Assembly: GCA_965212545.1 (NCBI GenBank)
Contig: CBDBVB010000002.1
Coordinates: 29,135-93,134, forward strand
Origin: JABDIP01 sp965212545
GTDB lineage: Bacteria > Pseudomonadota > Alphaproteobacteria > DSM-16000 > Inquilinaceae
Reading direction: 5' to 3'
Length of the DNA: 64,000 bases
In this document: positions 1-8,893 of the stretch, in pieces
Layout of the letters: each line of letters opens with the position of its first letter
Position numbering within the stretch: the first letter of the stretch is position 1
Program-made: the position numbers and the translations under genes
Notes under the pieces: model-generated
Seen by the model: the letters and a program-made list of their open reading frames with translations, nothing else
Told to the model about the DNA's origin: nothing
The model's database searches: none

Positions 1-937
1 TGTCATCGGCCAGAACCAGGCCCAAGGCGCAGAGCGCGTTGGCGGCCTGAAATGCGCCGACCAGCGGCAGGGCCACGTCGAAGGATCGACCGCGGACCGT
101 GAGCCTGAGATCCAGCCCGCGCGACTGAGGCGCTATCGCATCGAGGCGCAGCTCCGTACCCTTTGCGCCATAGCGGATGACACGGCGACCGGCGGCCTCG
201 GCACGCGCCGCCAGCGCGTTGCATTCCGGCGCGTCGGCGTTCAGGACGGCGGTTCCGCCCGGCACCAATATCTCGTCGAACAGCCGAGCCTTGGCGGCCA
301 GATAGGAGTCCATGGTGCCGTGATAGTCGAGATGGTCTCGGCTGAGATTGGTAAAGCCGGCAGCGGTCACCGCAACACCGTCAAGTCGGTGCTGGTCGAG
401 GCCATGCGACGATGCCTCCATCGCCAGATGGGTGATCCCGGCTTCTGCCAGCTCGGCCAGGCTGGCATGCAGCGCCACCGGGTCGGGCGTGGTCAGGGCA
501 CCGTACTGCTCCATGCCCGGTGCGGTGATCCCGAGAGTGCCGAGGCTGGCGGCGGACTTTCCAAGCCGTTCCCAGATCTGGCGGGCGAAATTGGCGGTCG
601 ATGTCTTGCCGTTGGTGCCGGTCACGGCGGCGATCGTTGCCGGCTGCGCGCCATAGAAGGCCGCCGCCATCCGGGCGAAGCGCCGTCGCGGACGATCGTC
701 GGTGATCAGTTCGACGCCGGCTGCCGAGGGCGGCAACTCGGTGCCCGTCGGGGCCAGGATGGCGCGTGCCCCCTTGGCAAGCGCCTGGCCGATGTAATCG
801 CGGCCGTCGGCCTGTGAGCCCGGCAGGGCGGCAAACAGGAATCCCGGTTCTACGGCGCGCGAATCCGCGGTCAGCCCGGTGATTTCGGGCAGCCCGTCTG
901 TGGCGGCTTCGGTGCGCGTTCCGGTCATCAACAGCAT
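1..937 (-). CDS. murE: UDP-N-acetylmuramyl-tripeptide synthetase MurE, N-terminal part (runs off the window)
   Basis: Adds meso-diaminopimelate to UDP-MurNAc-L-Ala-D-Glu in the cytoplasm during peptidoglycan precursor synthesis. About 312 codons of a normally ~490-residue Mur ligase are present. Visible are the N-terminal UDP-binding segment LTADSRAVEPG (about residues 22-32), the ATP loop TGTNGKTST (about 106-114) and a downstream EASSHGLDQHRLDG stretch typical of MurE. The ATG at 935-937 overlaps the ftsI stop as TGATG, which suggests translational coupling; a second ATG lies at 926-928. It is the last visible gene of the division operon; the C-terminal half, with the DAP-specificity motif, lies outside. 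Confidence 0.93.
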   Translation of the reverse strand, partial: MLLMTGTRTEAATDGLPEITGLTADSRAVEPGFLFAALPGSQADGRDYIGQALAKGARAILAPTGTELPPSAAGVELITDDRPRRRFARMAAAFYGAQPATIAAVTGTNGKTSTANFARQIWERLGKSAASLGTLGITAPGMEQYGALTTPDPVALHASLAELAEAGITHLAMEASSHGLDQHRLDGVAVTAAGFTNLSRDHLDYHGTMDSYLAAKARLFDEILVPGGTAVLNADAPECNALAARAEAAGRRVIRYGAKGTELRLDAIAPQSRGLDLRLTVRGRSFDVALPLVGAFQAANALCALGLVLADD

Positions 938-2712
938 CAGTTCGCGTAGGCTGCGAGCTCGGTGCCGGGGGCGTTTTCGTCCCCGGGCAGGTCGACATGC
1001 ATCGCTTCGCGGATCTCCGGCGAGTCCGGGTCGACCGGCAATATCCCGACCATCGGCCCCATCTGCTCGATCACCCGTCCGACCAGCGGCGCCGCCACCC
1101 ATCCACCCGTGGCATAGCCAAAGGTGCGCTCGGTGCCCTGAGGCTCATCAAGCATTGCGAATACGACATATTCGGGGCTTGTCATGGGAAAAGCTGCGAC
1201 AAATGAGGAGAGCAGGGCGCGGCGGCTGTAGCCGCTCCCCTGCGCCTTTTCCGCAGTCCCGGTTTTTCCACCGACCAGGTAGCCATTGGCATCGGCATGG
1301 GTGCCGGTTCCCGACAGCACGGTCAATCGCATCAGCCGTCGCAGGACGTCCGACGTCTGCTCCGAGATCGCGCGGATGCCGGGCACAACGGCGTCCCTGT
1401 CCTGCGCCAGCAGGGTCGGCGCGCGCAGCACGCCGCCATTGACCACGGTTGCGACGGCGCCGGTCAGTTGCAGCGGGCTGACCGCCAGGCCATGGCCGAA
1501 CGCGATGGTCATTGTGTTGATCTCGCGCCACGGGTGCGGAACCATCGGCATGGCCAGTTCCGGCAGTTCCAGATCCGGCATGCGCATGAGCCCGAACCGG
1601 TCCAGATAGTCCTGCTGGGCGCGGGTTCCGGCCGCCAGCGCCATATGCACCGATCCGATATTGGAAGAGTGCATGAAGATTTCGGGCACCGACAACCACC
1701 GGCGCTCAGGGTGGTAGTCGTTGATGGTATAGCGGCCGACGCGGATCGGATCGGTGGTGTCGAAGCCGTCATCCAGCGTCAGCACGCCGCCGTCGAGGGC
1801 CATGGCGGTGTTAAAGATCTTGAACGTCGAGCCCATCTCGTAGACGCCGAGCGTGGTCCGGTTGAACCGGCCGTTATCGGGTGCGGCGTCGGGCTGCGCC
1901 GGATTGAAATCCGGCAGCGAGACCATGGCGACGATCTCCCCGCTGTTGGCGTCCATCACCAGGCCGGCCCCGCCGATCGCCGAGAACTCATCAATCGCCG
2001 CCTGCAATTCGCGATGCAGCAGTGACTGAACCCTGACGTCGACCGACAGCCGCAGTGGCTCGCTGTCGGCGCGCAGGCGCGTGTCCAGCGACTTCTCGAT
2101 GCCGGCAAGCCCGCGGCCGTCGACATCGGTGAAACCGACCACATGGCCAGTGAGCGGGCCGAACGGGTAGTAGCGGCGATCCTCGTTCTGAAAGGCGATG
2201 CCCGGAAGTCCGAGCCGGTTGACCTGATGATGCTCGGATGGCGTCAGGCCGCGCCGCAGCCACACGAAGCGGCGGTTCGAGTTCAGTGCCGCCAGCACCG
2301 TGTCGTAGTCCAGGTCCGGCAGGACCGCGACCAGCATCTCCGCTGCTTCGGTGGGATCGATCACCAGGGCCGGATCGGCATAGAGCGAGGCCGTGGGCAG
2401 CGTGGTTGCCAGGATCTCGCCGTTGCGGTCAACGATGTCGGCGCGCCGGCCGGGCAGCTCCGTCGTGGCGATGCTGGCCAGCCGCGGCTCCCGGCCGCCG
2501 TTCAGGGCCGCCACATCCACCAGACGGCCGCCGACTGTGAGGAAGGCGAGCAGGAACAGCACGCCGGTGATGGTCAGCCGGCGGCGGCCGAGCTCAAGGC
2601 TGCGCTCAGCGGGGTCGGCGCGCTCCGGCTGCTCCGGCCTCCCGGATGCAATGCCAAGCGGCAGAATGCCCTGACGGGTGTCGGATCCACGGCGGCGCGA
2701 TCTGGTCTTCAT
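937..2712 (-). CDS. ftsI: Peptidoglycan D,D-transpeptidase FtsI (PBP3)
   Basis: Septal peptidoglycan transpeptidase of the divisome, anchored in the inner membrane with its catalytic domain in the periplasm. 591 residues, usual for class B PBPs. A basic cytoplasmic tail is followed by one membrane segment (about 48-66), the dimerization/pedestal region, then the transpeptidase domain with STFK (Ser295), SSN (about 349-351) and KTG (about 483-485). The start ATG overlaps the ftsL stop by 4 nt (ATGA) and the stop overlaps the murE start. All three penicillin-binding motifs are intact. Confidence 0.96.
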   Translation of the reverse strand: MKTRSRRRGSDTRQGILPLGIASGRPEQPERADPAERSLELGRRRLTITGVLFLLAFLTVGGRLVDVAALNGGREPRLASIATTELPGRRADIVDRNGEILATTLPTASLYADPALVIDPTEAAEMLVAVLPDLDYDTVLAALNSNRRFVWLRRGLTPSEHHQVNRLGLPGIAFQNEDRRYYPFGPLTGHVVGFTDVDGRGLAGIEKSLDTRLRADSEPLRLSVDVRVQSLLHRELQAAIDEFSAIGGAGLVMDANSGEIVAMVSLPDFNPAQPDAAPDNGRFNRTTLGVYEMGSTFKIFNTAMALDGGVLTLDDGFDTTDPIRVGRYTINDYHPERRWLSVPEIFMHSSNIGSVHMALAAGTRAQQDYLDRFGLMRMPDLELPELAMPMVPHPWREINTMTIAFGHGLAVSPLQLTGAVATVVNGGVLRAPTLLAQDRDAVVPGIRAISEQTSDVLRRLMRLTVLSGTGTHADANGYLVGGKTGTAEKAQGSGYSRRALLSSFVAAFPMTSPEYVVFAMLDEPQGTERTFGYATGGWVAAPLVGRVIEQMGPMVGILPVDPDSPEIREAMHVDLPGDENAPGTELAAYAN

Positions 2713-3257
2713 TGGCCCGCTCCCGCCTGCGCGGTGGATTGCTGTGCCCGGAAGTTGGCGAGCAAGGCCTGCAACGGCGCGTGGGGCGGCTCGCTCGTCG
2801 GCGGCGAGGCCGGGCCCCGGACCGCGGCGACGGGCGCTCGTGGCGGCACGATCGCCGATGCCTCTGCCGTGTCGGCTGGCGCGGTCTCGGGCACGGCCGA
2901 GACCATCGGCCCCAGTTCCAGCCCCGGCTGCGGCTTGTGCTGGGGCAGCGGCAATCCCGGCAGGGCGCCAAGGCCGGGCAGGATCACTGGGATCTCGTCC
3001 GGCCCGGCGATGATCTGGACTGGCATGGCCGGTCCCAGCGGCGTGTGCCGCCGGGCAAGCTCGCGCAGCCGGCCGGGCTCATTCAGATAGGCCCATTCGG
3101 CGCGCAGGATGCGGATCGCCTCGCGCTCGGCGATCACCGCGTCATGCCGCGCGTCAAGCTCGGCCTCCAACTCCTCAGTCTGATGGCTGGTGTAGAAGAG
3201 AACGCCGACGGCGGCCGCCACCAGCAGGGTCCAAATCAGGGCATGGGTCCGGATCAT
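2709..3257 (-). CDS. ftsL: Cell division protein FtsL-like
   Basis: Small bitopic divisome protein expected to form a coiled coil with FtsB/FtsQ and recruit FtsWI. 182 residues: short N-terminus, one membrane segment (about 6-23), then a Glu/Ala/Arg-rich predicted coiled coil (about 26-70), then a long Pro/Ala/Gly-rich tail. The tail makes it longer than the ~90-120 residues common in other phyla. The assignment rests mainly on position between rsmH and ftsI and on topology, because FtsL sequences diverge fast. Four-base overlaps on both sides place it in the same transcript. Confidence 0.82.
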   Translation of the reverse strand: MIRTHALIWTLLVAAAVGVLFYTSHQTEELEAELDARHDAVIAEREAIRILRAEWAYLNEPGRLRELARRHTPLGPAMPVQIIAGPDEIPVILPGLGALPGLPLPQHKPQPGLELGPMVSAVPETAPADTAEASAIVPPRAPVAAVRGPASPPTSEPPHAPLQALLANFRAQQSTAQAGAGQ

Positions 3258-4252
3258 GCCGCCCTCCCCCCGTGTTGCGTCGCGCTCCAGGCCGGCGCGT
3301 CGGTGCGGATGGCGGCGCGCAGCCGGGCCGAGCGGGCCCGCGGATTGGTCGCCATCTCGGATTTGCCGGGCGTGACAGGCTTGCGGTGCATCAGGCGGAA
3401 GGTCGGCGATTGCCCGGCCGTCGCATCTGCCTCCGGCAGGTGCCGCGAGCCCTTGGGCGCGGCGCCACTACGCTCGGTCAGGAAGCGTTTCACCTGACGG
3501 TCTTCCAAGCTGTGAAAAGAGACCACGGCGAGCCGCCCGCCGGGCCGGAGGAGTCGCTCGGCGGCGCTCAAGCCGTGGTCCAGTTCATCCAGTTCGTCAT
3601 TCACGTAGATGCGCAGCGCCTGGAATGTGCGCGTTGCCGGATCGATGCCGTCCCGGGACGGCGGCACCACCCGGCGCACGATCTGGGCGAGCTGCGCGGT
3701 TCTGGTGATCGGCGCCTTGGCGCGTGCCAGCACGATGGCCTTGGCGACGCGGCGCGACCGGCGCTCCTCGCCAAAACGGTAGATGATGTCCGCCAATGGC
3801 TCTTCCGGCAGAGTGTTGACGGCATCGGCGGCGGTCGGCCCGTGCCGCGCCATGCGCATGTCCAGCGGGCCGTCGGCGCGGAACGAGAAGCCGCGCCCGG
3901 GGTCGTCGATCTGCGGCGAGGACACGCCGATATCGAAGGCCACGCCATCGACCGGACCGTCGACATGCCCGGCGACCAGGGTGTCCATTTCGCCAAACCG
4001 GCCCTCGATCACGATCAGCCGGCCCTCGGCAGCGGCCTCGGTGGCGCGGCCGGCGGCGATGGCATCGGGGTCGCGGTCGATGCCCACCACCCGGCATCGG
4101 GCGGCGTTCAGGAATGCCGACGCATAGCCGCCGCGCCCGAAGGTCGCGTCGACGATGGTCTCGGAGTCCTGAGGGTCGATTGCGGCTACGATTTGCTCGA
4201 GCAGAACCGGGACGTGGCGATCCGTATCGGTCATGGTGCGCTGGCCGGTCAT
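3254..4252 (-). CDS. rsmH: 16S rRNA (cytosine(1402)-N(4))-methyltransferase RsmH
   Basis: S-adenosylmethionine-dependent methylation of 16S rRNA C1402. 332 residues, full family length. N-terminal HVPVLLEQIV, the SAM motif VDATFGRGGYA, the FDIGVSSPQID segment and GRLAVVSFHSLEDRQVKRF are all typical of RsmH/MraW. The ATG at 4252 overlaps the mraZ stop by 4 nt; an in-frame ATG at 4234 is an alternative start. Second gene of the mra operon and expected to follow MraZ autoregulation. Confidence 0.97.
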   Translation of the reverse strand: MTGQRTMTDTDRHVPVLLEQIVAAIDPQDSETIVDATFGRGGYASAFLNAARCRVVGIDRDPDAIAAGRATEAAAEGRLIVIEGRFGEMDTLVAGHVDGPVDGVAFDIGVSSPQIDDPGRGFSFRADGPLDMRMARHGPTAADAVNTLPEEPLADIIYRFGEERRSRRVAKAIVLARAKAPITRTAQLAQIVRRVVPPSRDGIDPATRTFQALRIYVNDELDELDHGLSAAERLLRPGGRLAVVSFHSLEDRQVKRFLTERSGAAPKGSRHLPEADATAGQSPTFRLMHRKPVTPGKSEMATNPRARSARLRAAIRTDAPAWSATQHGGRAA

Positions 4253-4716
4253 TGCGCACCGCCATTCGGGCGAGCGCCCGGCTTGGGCAGCGTCAGGGAC
4301 TTCGCGGCGGCGACCTGCCGGCTCTTATGGTCGTCGAACCGGTCCGGCTGCCAGATCTGGAAATACCGACCCAGCCCGACAAAAGTCGCGTTGTCGGTGA
4401 TTTCGGCGGCGGCCATCAGGTCGCGCGGCAGGATCATCCGCCCTTCCGGATCGAGAGCCAGCCGGGTCGTCTCGGCGAATTCCCGGGTCTCCAGTGCAAT
4501 GCGTTCGTCGGAATAGATGTCGAGTTCGTCGATCCGCGCCTGGATCTGCTCCATCCAGGCTTCGCTCAGCCCGTCGATGGCTCCCAACGGGTGGTTGGGC
4601 TTTACGTAAACCAGGCTGCCGCCGGACCCGTCCAAGGCGGCACGGAACGACGCGGGCACGCTGACGCGGCCCTTGCGATCCACCTTGTTGACGTAAGTCG
4701 ACGTAAAGAGAGTCAT
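4249..4716 (-). CDS. mraZ: Transcriptional regulator MraZ
   Basis: DNA-binding regulator of the division/cell-wall cluster, which in E. coli represses its own promoter. 155 residues with two AbrB-like swapped-hairpin domains, each marked by a conserved core: VDRKGRVSVPASFR (about 11-24) and LDPEGRMILPRDLM. The start at 4716 was chosen because it gives the family N-terminus MTLFTSTYVNKVDRKGR and has CGGAG about 4 nt upstream; the longer frame to 4767 adds residues unlike MraZ. Its expected operator lies about 95 bp upstream. Confidence 0.95.
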   Translation of the reverse strand: MTLFTSTYVNKVDRKGRVSVPASFRAALDGSGGSLVYVKPNHPLGAIDGLSEAWMEQIQARIDELDIYSDERIALETREFAETTRLALDPEGRMILPRDLMAAAEITDNATFVGLGRYFQIWQPDRFDDHKSRQVAAAKSLTLPKPGARPNGGAQ

Positions 4717-4810
4717 CGAACTCCGTGACCTGGCGCCAATGCGCCCCGCAATCCTGTCCATCGCCATGACACCAACGACGCATGCAGGTGTGAGGGCGTC
4801 CCATGCGGCT

Positions 4811-4851
4811 TGGGAAGAAATGGGATATCATGGGATTTCATGGGTCGTCAA
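4811..4851 (-). promoter_or_regulatory. MraZ operator (four TGGG boxes) over the likely mraZ promoter
   Basis: Four TGGGN pentamers begin at 4811, 4821, 4831 and 4841, each separated by 5 nt, so the period is exactly 10 bp. This is the MraZ box known from E. coli. On the minus strand a TTGACG -35 (4846-4851) with a weak GATATC-like -10 near 4824-4829 falls inside the array, so bound MraZ would cover the promoter. The predicted start site near 4818 gives a leader of about 100 nt. Confidence 0.85.
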
Positions 4852-5109
4852 TGAGATTCACAGTAATCAGTTGGATAACCAAAGAAAATTGGGTGGGTTC
4901 TCATGAATCGGATGAAAGTCGTCGAAATTCAGGCGGATCGGCTCCAAATTATCCAAGTGTTAACCATTTCTCATCTACCCTGACAGGTTCGTTCTCTTTT
5001 TGTTCAGAAAATACCCTTGCATCAAAGGCACCGAAAGTGTGCCGCGGGCATGGGAATTCATGGGCCGCCGCAGGCTGCAAGGTTGGACGGCCGCCAAATT
5101 GGGTGAAGC
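4852..5109. other. Gene-free AT-richer spacer between mraZ and rnpB
   Basis: No convincing coding sequence. It holds a lone CtrA-like half-site TTAACCAT (4962-4969), two overlapping TGGGT pentamers out of 10-bp phase (4890 and 4894), and a second pair of MraZ boxes (listed separately). No U-tailed terminator hairpin was recognised downstream of rnpB, so rnpB transcription may read toward mraZ or end by another route. Confidence 0.5.
5051..5065. promoter_or_regulatory. Second pair of MraZ-type boxes near the rnpB 3' end
   Basis: TGGGA at 5051 and TGGGC at 5061 with a 5-nt spacer reproduce the geometry of the main MraZ array about 240 bp away, just beyond the 3' end of rnpB. Two boxes are fewer than usual, so function is uncertain. 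Confidence 0.4.
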
Positions 5110-5518
<409 letters not shown>

Positions 5519-5525
5519 AGACGGG

Positions 5526-5554
5526 AAAATAGGCGTGGGTTCCCTGGTCCGCAA
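5526..5554 (-). promoter_or_regulatory. Likely rnpB promoter
   Basis: On the minus strand TTGCGG (5549-5554) and TATTTT (5526-5531) are 17 nt apart, and the expected start about 7 nt downstream coincides with the first base of helix P1. A perfect 7-bp inverted repeat GTCCGCA-AGG-TGCGGAC (5547-5563) overlaps the -35. Confidence 0.65.
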
Positions 5555-5711
5555 GGTGCGGACTCGCTGCCGTCACCGGGCGAAGGGCCGGCCAATCCAT
5601 TTGACTCTCCGGTTCGCGGGCTCTCAGAATGACGTCCGCGTGCGATTTCGGCAGGTGCAGGGATGGCGATATCGGCCGTGCAGACTGAGTTCGGCCCAGA
5701 GAAATGCGGCG

Positions 5712-6509
5712 ATGCCGGTAGCCCCGTCTGAGCCGACCGCCGCTGGCCAGGCTGGCGCTGCTGCTGCCGCGCCGGCGCTTCTGCGGCTGCAGAATATCTC
5801 CATGCGCTTCGGCGCGGTCACCGCTCTGGACGATGTGTCCTTTGACGTCCATCCCGGCGAGGTCGTCGCACTTCTCGGCGACAACGGCGCCGGCAAGTCG
5901 ACCCTGGTGCGGATCATCGCGGGCGAGCAGCGGCAGACCTCCGGCCAGGTGTTGTTCGATGGTGAGATCCGGCATTTCGACGCGCCGTCGGAGGCCAAGG
6001 ACGTCGGCATCGAGACCGTCTATCAGGATCTTTCGCTATGCATGAATGTCGACGTGGTCGCCAACTTCTTCATGGGCCGCGAACTGGTAAAAAGGATCGC
6101 CGGCATACCGATCCTGCTTGAACGCGAGATGCAGGCGCGGACCGAACAGGCTTTGCGTGACGGCGGAACCGAAATCCCGTCGGTCCGCATCAATGTCGAG
6201 CATCTGTCCGGCGGGCAGCGTCAGGCCATCGAACTCAACCGGTTCGTCCATTGGGGCGGCAAGCTTGTCTTGCTGGACGAGCCCTTCGCCGCGCTTGGCG
6301 TCGAGCAGACGCGCCGCGGCCTGGACATGATTGCGCGGGTCTGTGCCCAGGACATCGCGGTCATCGTCATCACGCACAATCTGCTGCACGCCTTCCAGGT
6401 CGCCGACCGGGTCGTGGTGCTGCGGCACGGCCGGCTGACCGGCGACATCGCGGCCGCTGACACGACGCCGGACGACGTCGTCCGAATGATCACCGGCGAC
6501 ATAGCCTAG
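5712..6509 (+). CDS. Sugar ABC transporter ATP-binding protein (single NBD, ribose/xylose type)
   Basis: Cytoplasmic ATPase energising a ribose-family importer together with the next binding protein and permease. 265 residues with Walker A GDNGAGKS (about 56-63), Q-loop VYQDLSLC, signature LSGGQ (165-169), Walker B KLVLLDEP (about 184-191) and H-loop ITHN. It has one nucleotide-binding domain, unlike tandem RbsA, so it should act as a homodimer. The ATG at 5712 was chosen; the open frame extends far upstream through rnpB antisense and is not coding there. First gene of the unit; no dedicated regulator is adjacent. Confidence 0.9.
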   Translation: MPVAPSEPTAAGQAGAAAAAPALLRLQNISMRFGAVTALDDVSFDVHPGEVVALLGDNGAGKSTLVRIIAGEQRQTSGQVLFDGEIRHFDAPSEAKDVGIETVYQDLSLCMNVDVVANFFMGRELVKRIAGIPILLEREMQARTEQALRDGGTEIPSVRINVEHLSGGQRQAIELNRFVHWGGKLVLLDEPFAALGVEQTRRGLDMIARVCAQDIAVIVITHNLLHAFQVADRVVVLRHGRLTGDIAAADTTPDDVVRMITGDIA

Positions 6510-6570
6510 GCAATGTCGCCGCGACCGGCCGCCGATCGGAGTGGCCGGCAATGTAGGGGAGGAAACGACA

Positions 6571-7620
6571 ATGAGACAGACTCTGATACGGCGGCTCGTT
6601 CTGCCCGTCGCGTTTGCCATGGGCATCGCTGCCGGTTCGGCGGCGACGGCGCAGGACAAGGGCACGGTCTACTATCTGGTGCCGACCCTGCTGGATGAGT
6701 TCCAGACCGAGTCGGTGAACTCCATGGAGTCGACCTTGGGGTCGATCGGCTATGAGGTCATCTCCCTCGACGCCCAGAACCGAACCGACCTGCAGCTCAA
6801 CCAGTTCGAGGACGTGATCGAGCTCGACCCGACGGCAATCGTGCTGGCGGCGGTCGATTTCGACTCCGTCGTGCCGGGCATCGAAAAGGCTCGCGCAGCC
6901 GGCATTCCAGTACTTGTCTTCGACCGTCAGATCACCAGCACCGAGTTGGATCTGACATCGGTCGCGGGGACGGTGGAGATCGGCCATGTGGCGGCGGCGG
7001 AAATCACCCGCCTGCTGGAACAGCGGCACGGCAACGCCAGCGGCAAGGTGCTGCAGATCCTCGGCGACCCGGGCGACAGCTATACCCTCGACATCCAGAA
7101 AGGCTTCGAGGAACGCATGGCGGCGCATCCCGATGTCGAGATCCTGACCCATGCGGCGCTGCAATGGGAAGCGTCGAACGCCGGTGACATCGCCTCCGAC
7201 CAGCTTCTGGTCAACCCGGACATCGACCTGATCTTTGTCCATGCCGCACATCTTGCTGTGCCGGTGGTGGCGGTACTGGAGGGCAATGGCAAGCAGCCCG
7301 GCGATGTGATGCTGGTCAGCTCGAACGGCGCTCCCGTCGGGCTGAGCCTGATCCGCGAGGGCTGGGAGCAGGTCGAGGTCGAGCAGCCGCTGTATGCCCA
7401 GGTCTACGGGCTGGCCATGTTCCTCGACAAGATCGTCGCCGGCGAGCCGCTGGAGGCCGGCACCTACGACGTCATCGGGCTGTCTTCGGAACTCGTCATG
7501 GAGCCCTGGGGGCCGACCTTGAAGATTCCGGGCGCGGCGATCAATGCCGAGAACGTCGACGCCTCGCAATTCTGGGGCAACCTGCAGCCGCCCAGCGATC
7601 CGGTGCAGATCGTCCAGTAG
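6571..7620 (+). CDS. Sugar ABC transporter substrate-binding protein (periplasmic binding protein type I)
   Basis: Periplasmic receptor for the importer. 349 residues with a cleavable signal peptide (basic MRQTLIRR, hydrophobic core, AATAQ near residue 27). The body is ribose-binding-protein-like: VYYLVPTL, an IVLAAVDFDSV segment, VFDRQI, and a hinge region with NPDIDLIFVHAAH. Start 6571 follows a strong GGGGAGGAAAC ribosome site; an in-frame start at 6541 would precede the signal peptide and is unlikely. The ligand cannot be read from sequence; a sugar or polyol is the family expectation. Confidence 0.9.
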   Translation: MRQTLIRRLVLPVAFAMGIAAGSAATAQDKGTVYYLVPTLLDEFQTESVNSMESTLGSIGYEVISLDAQNRTDLQLNQFEDVIELDPTAIVLAAVDFDSVVPGIEKARAAGIPVLVFDRQITSTELDLTSVAGTVEIGHVAAAEITRLLEQRHGNASGKVLQILGDPGDSYTLDIQKGFEERMAAHPDVEILTHAALQWEASNAGDIASDQLLVNPDIDLIFVHAAHLAVPVVAVLEGNGKQPGDVMLVSSNGAPVGLSLIREGWEQVEVEQPLYAQVYGLAMFLDKIVAGEPLEAGTYDVIGLSSELVMEPWGPTLKIPGAAINAENVDASQFWGNLQPPSDPVQIVQ

Positions 7621-7669
7621 ACCGATGCCGGTGCGGCGGTCGGTAGCAGGCCCGGCCGCCGTTTCGTCC

Positions 7670-7797
7670 TCACCTTCCCACGGCTACGCCGCGGGTCCCT
7701 CCCTCTCCCGAGGGGAGAGGGAAATCATCGCGGCCGACCACCGAATCCCTCTCCCCTCGGGAGAGGGAGCGACCCGCGAAGCGGGAGGGTGAGGGCA
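7670..7797. repeat. Palindromic interspersed repeat (REP-like) inside the ABC operon
   Basis: Two long arms in inverted orientation: a CTCACC...CCCTCTCCCGAGGGGAGAGGG arm (about 7670-7721) and its counterpart built on CCCTCTCCCCTCGGGAGAGGG and GACCCGCGAAGCGGGAGGGTGAGG (about 7745-7796). Each arm also contains a small self-complementary hairpin. This composition is common in repetitive palindromes of proteobacterial genomes. It lies between the binding-protein and permease genes, where such hairpins can protect the upstream mRNA segment. Confidence 0.8.
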
Positions 7798-7824
7798 GCG
7801 CTGCAGTCCGAGGAACTCCATGAC

Positions 7825-8862
7825 ATGACCGCCCGAACCGATGATTTGGCCGCCAATGCCGGCGGCCCCGCACCCGGACGACGGGCGGCGATCGGCTTCC
7901 TGCTGGATCATCTGGTCTGGTTTATCCTGCTGGTCGTGCTGCTGGCGTTCTCGCTGGGTATCGATAATTTCCTGCAGATCGGGATCTTCGTGAACATCGC
8001 CCGGCAGGCGACGTTCGTCGGAATCATGGCGGTCGGCCTGGCGATGGTGATCATCGCCGGCCACATGGATCTGTCGATCGAGTCGGTGATGGCGTTCTCG
8101 GCCATGCTGGCGGCCTATCTGTTCGGCACCCATGGCGCTGGCCTCGCTTTGGTGATCGAGCCGGCATGGCTGGTGGTGCCGGCGACCCTGGCCATGTGCC
8201 TGCTGGCCGGGGCGCTGTTCGGCCTGGTCAACGGCTATCTGATCGTGCGCCTCAAGATCAACGCCTTCATCGTCACCCTGGCCTCGTTCATCTATGTACG
8301 CGGCTTCGTCGTCGCGCTGACCGGCGGCCGCTCGGTTTACGGCCTGCCGGACACGCTGCGCCAGGTGGCAACCGGCACGGTGCTGGGCGTGCCGATCCTG
8401 GTACTGCTGTTGATCGCGGTGTTCGCGGCGTTCTATGTGCTGCTGCGGCATGTACCCTTTGGCCGCTACCTGTATCTGATCGGTGGGAATCCGCGCGCGC
8501 CTTATCGCGCCGGCATCAATGTCGACCGGTTGGTCATGGTGGCCTTCGTGCTCTCCGGATGCCTGGCAGCCTTCGCCGGCTGGCTGCTGGCGGCGCGCAC
8601 GGCCGGTGCGACCGCCAATCTGGGGACCGGCATGCTGTTCGAGGCCTTCGCCGCAGTGGTCATCGGTGGCGTCAGCCTGAAGGGCGGTTCCGGCCGGCTG
8701 AGCGGGGTGTTCGCCGGCGTGCTGCTGCTGAGCGCCATCGACACCGCGATCAATGTCATGGGGTTGCCGCCGCATTACACGCTGGTTATTCGTGGCGGCC
8801 TGGTGCTTGCGGCGGTGCTGCTGGATACGTTGAAGCTGGAGATCCGGCGACGGTATCTCTGA
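7825..8862 (+). CDS. Sugar ABC transporter permease (RbsC family)
   Basis: Inner-membrane channel subunit, probably working as a homodimer. 345 residues, mostly hydrophobic, with about 8-10 membrane segments and the BPD_transp_2 motif region VVIGGVSLKGGSGRLSGVFAGV near the C-terminus. The ATG at 7825 sits downstream of GAGGAACT; the longer GTG start at 7789 lies in the palindromic repeat and is rejected. Preceded by ATPase and binding protein, followed after about 30 nt by an SDR gene likely in the same transcript. Confidence 0.92.
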   Translation: MTARTDDLAANAGGPAPGRRAAIGFLLDHLVWFILLVVLLAFSLGIDNFLQIGIFVNIARQATFVGIMAVGLAMVIIAGHMDLSIESVMAFSAMLAAYLFGTHGAGLALVIEPAWLVVPATLAMCLLAGALFGLVNGYLIVRLKINAFIVTLASFIYVRGFVVALTGGRSVYGLPDTLRQVATGTVLGVPILVLLLIAVFAAFYVLLRHVPFGRYLYLIGGNPRAPYRAGINVDRLVMVAFVLSGCLAAFAGWLLAARTAGATANLGTGMLFEAFAAVVIGGVSLKGGSGRLSGVFAGVLLLSAIDTAINVMGLPPHYTLVIRGGLVLAAVLLDTLKLEIRRRYL

Positions 8863-8893
8863 TCGGAAAACGGAGCAGGCGCGGAGGAAGGTG

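Noticed and set aside
4962..4969. CtrA site TTAACCAT upstream of mraZ
   Set aside because: Only a half-site; the second TTAA at N7 is missing.
5555..5711. Riboswitch or leader RNA upstream of the ABC ATPase
   Set aside because: No recognisable aptamer core and no terminator or SD-sequestering pair was found in this 157-bp stretch.
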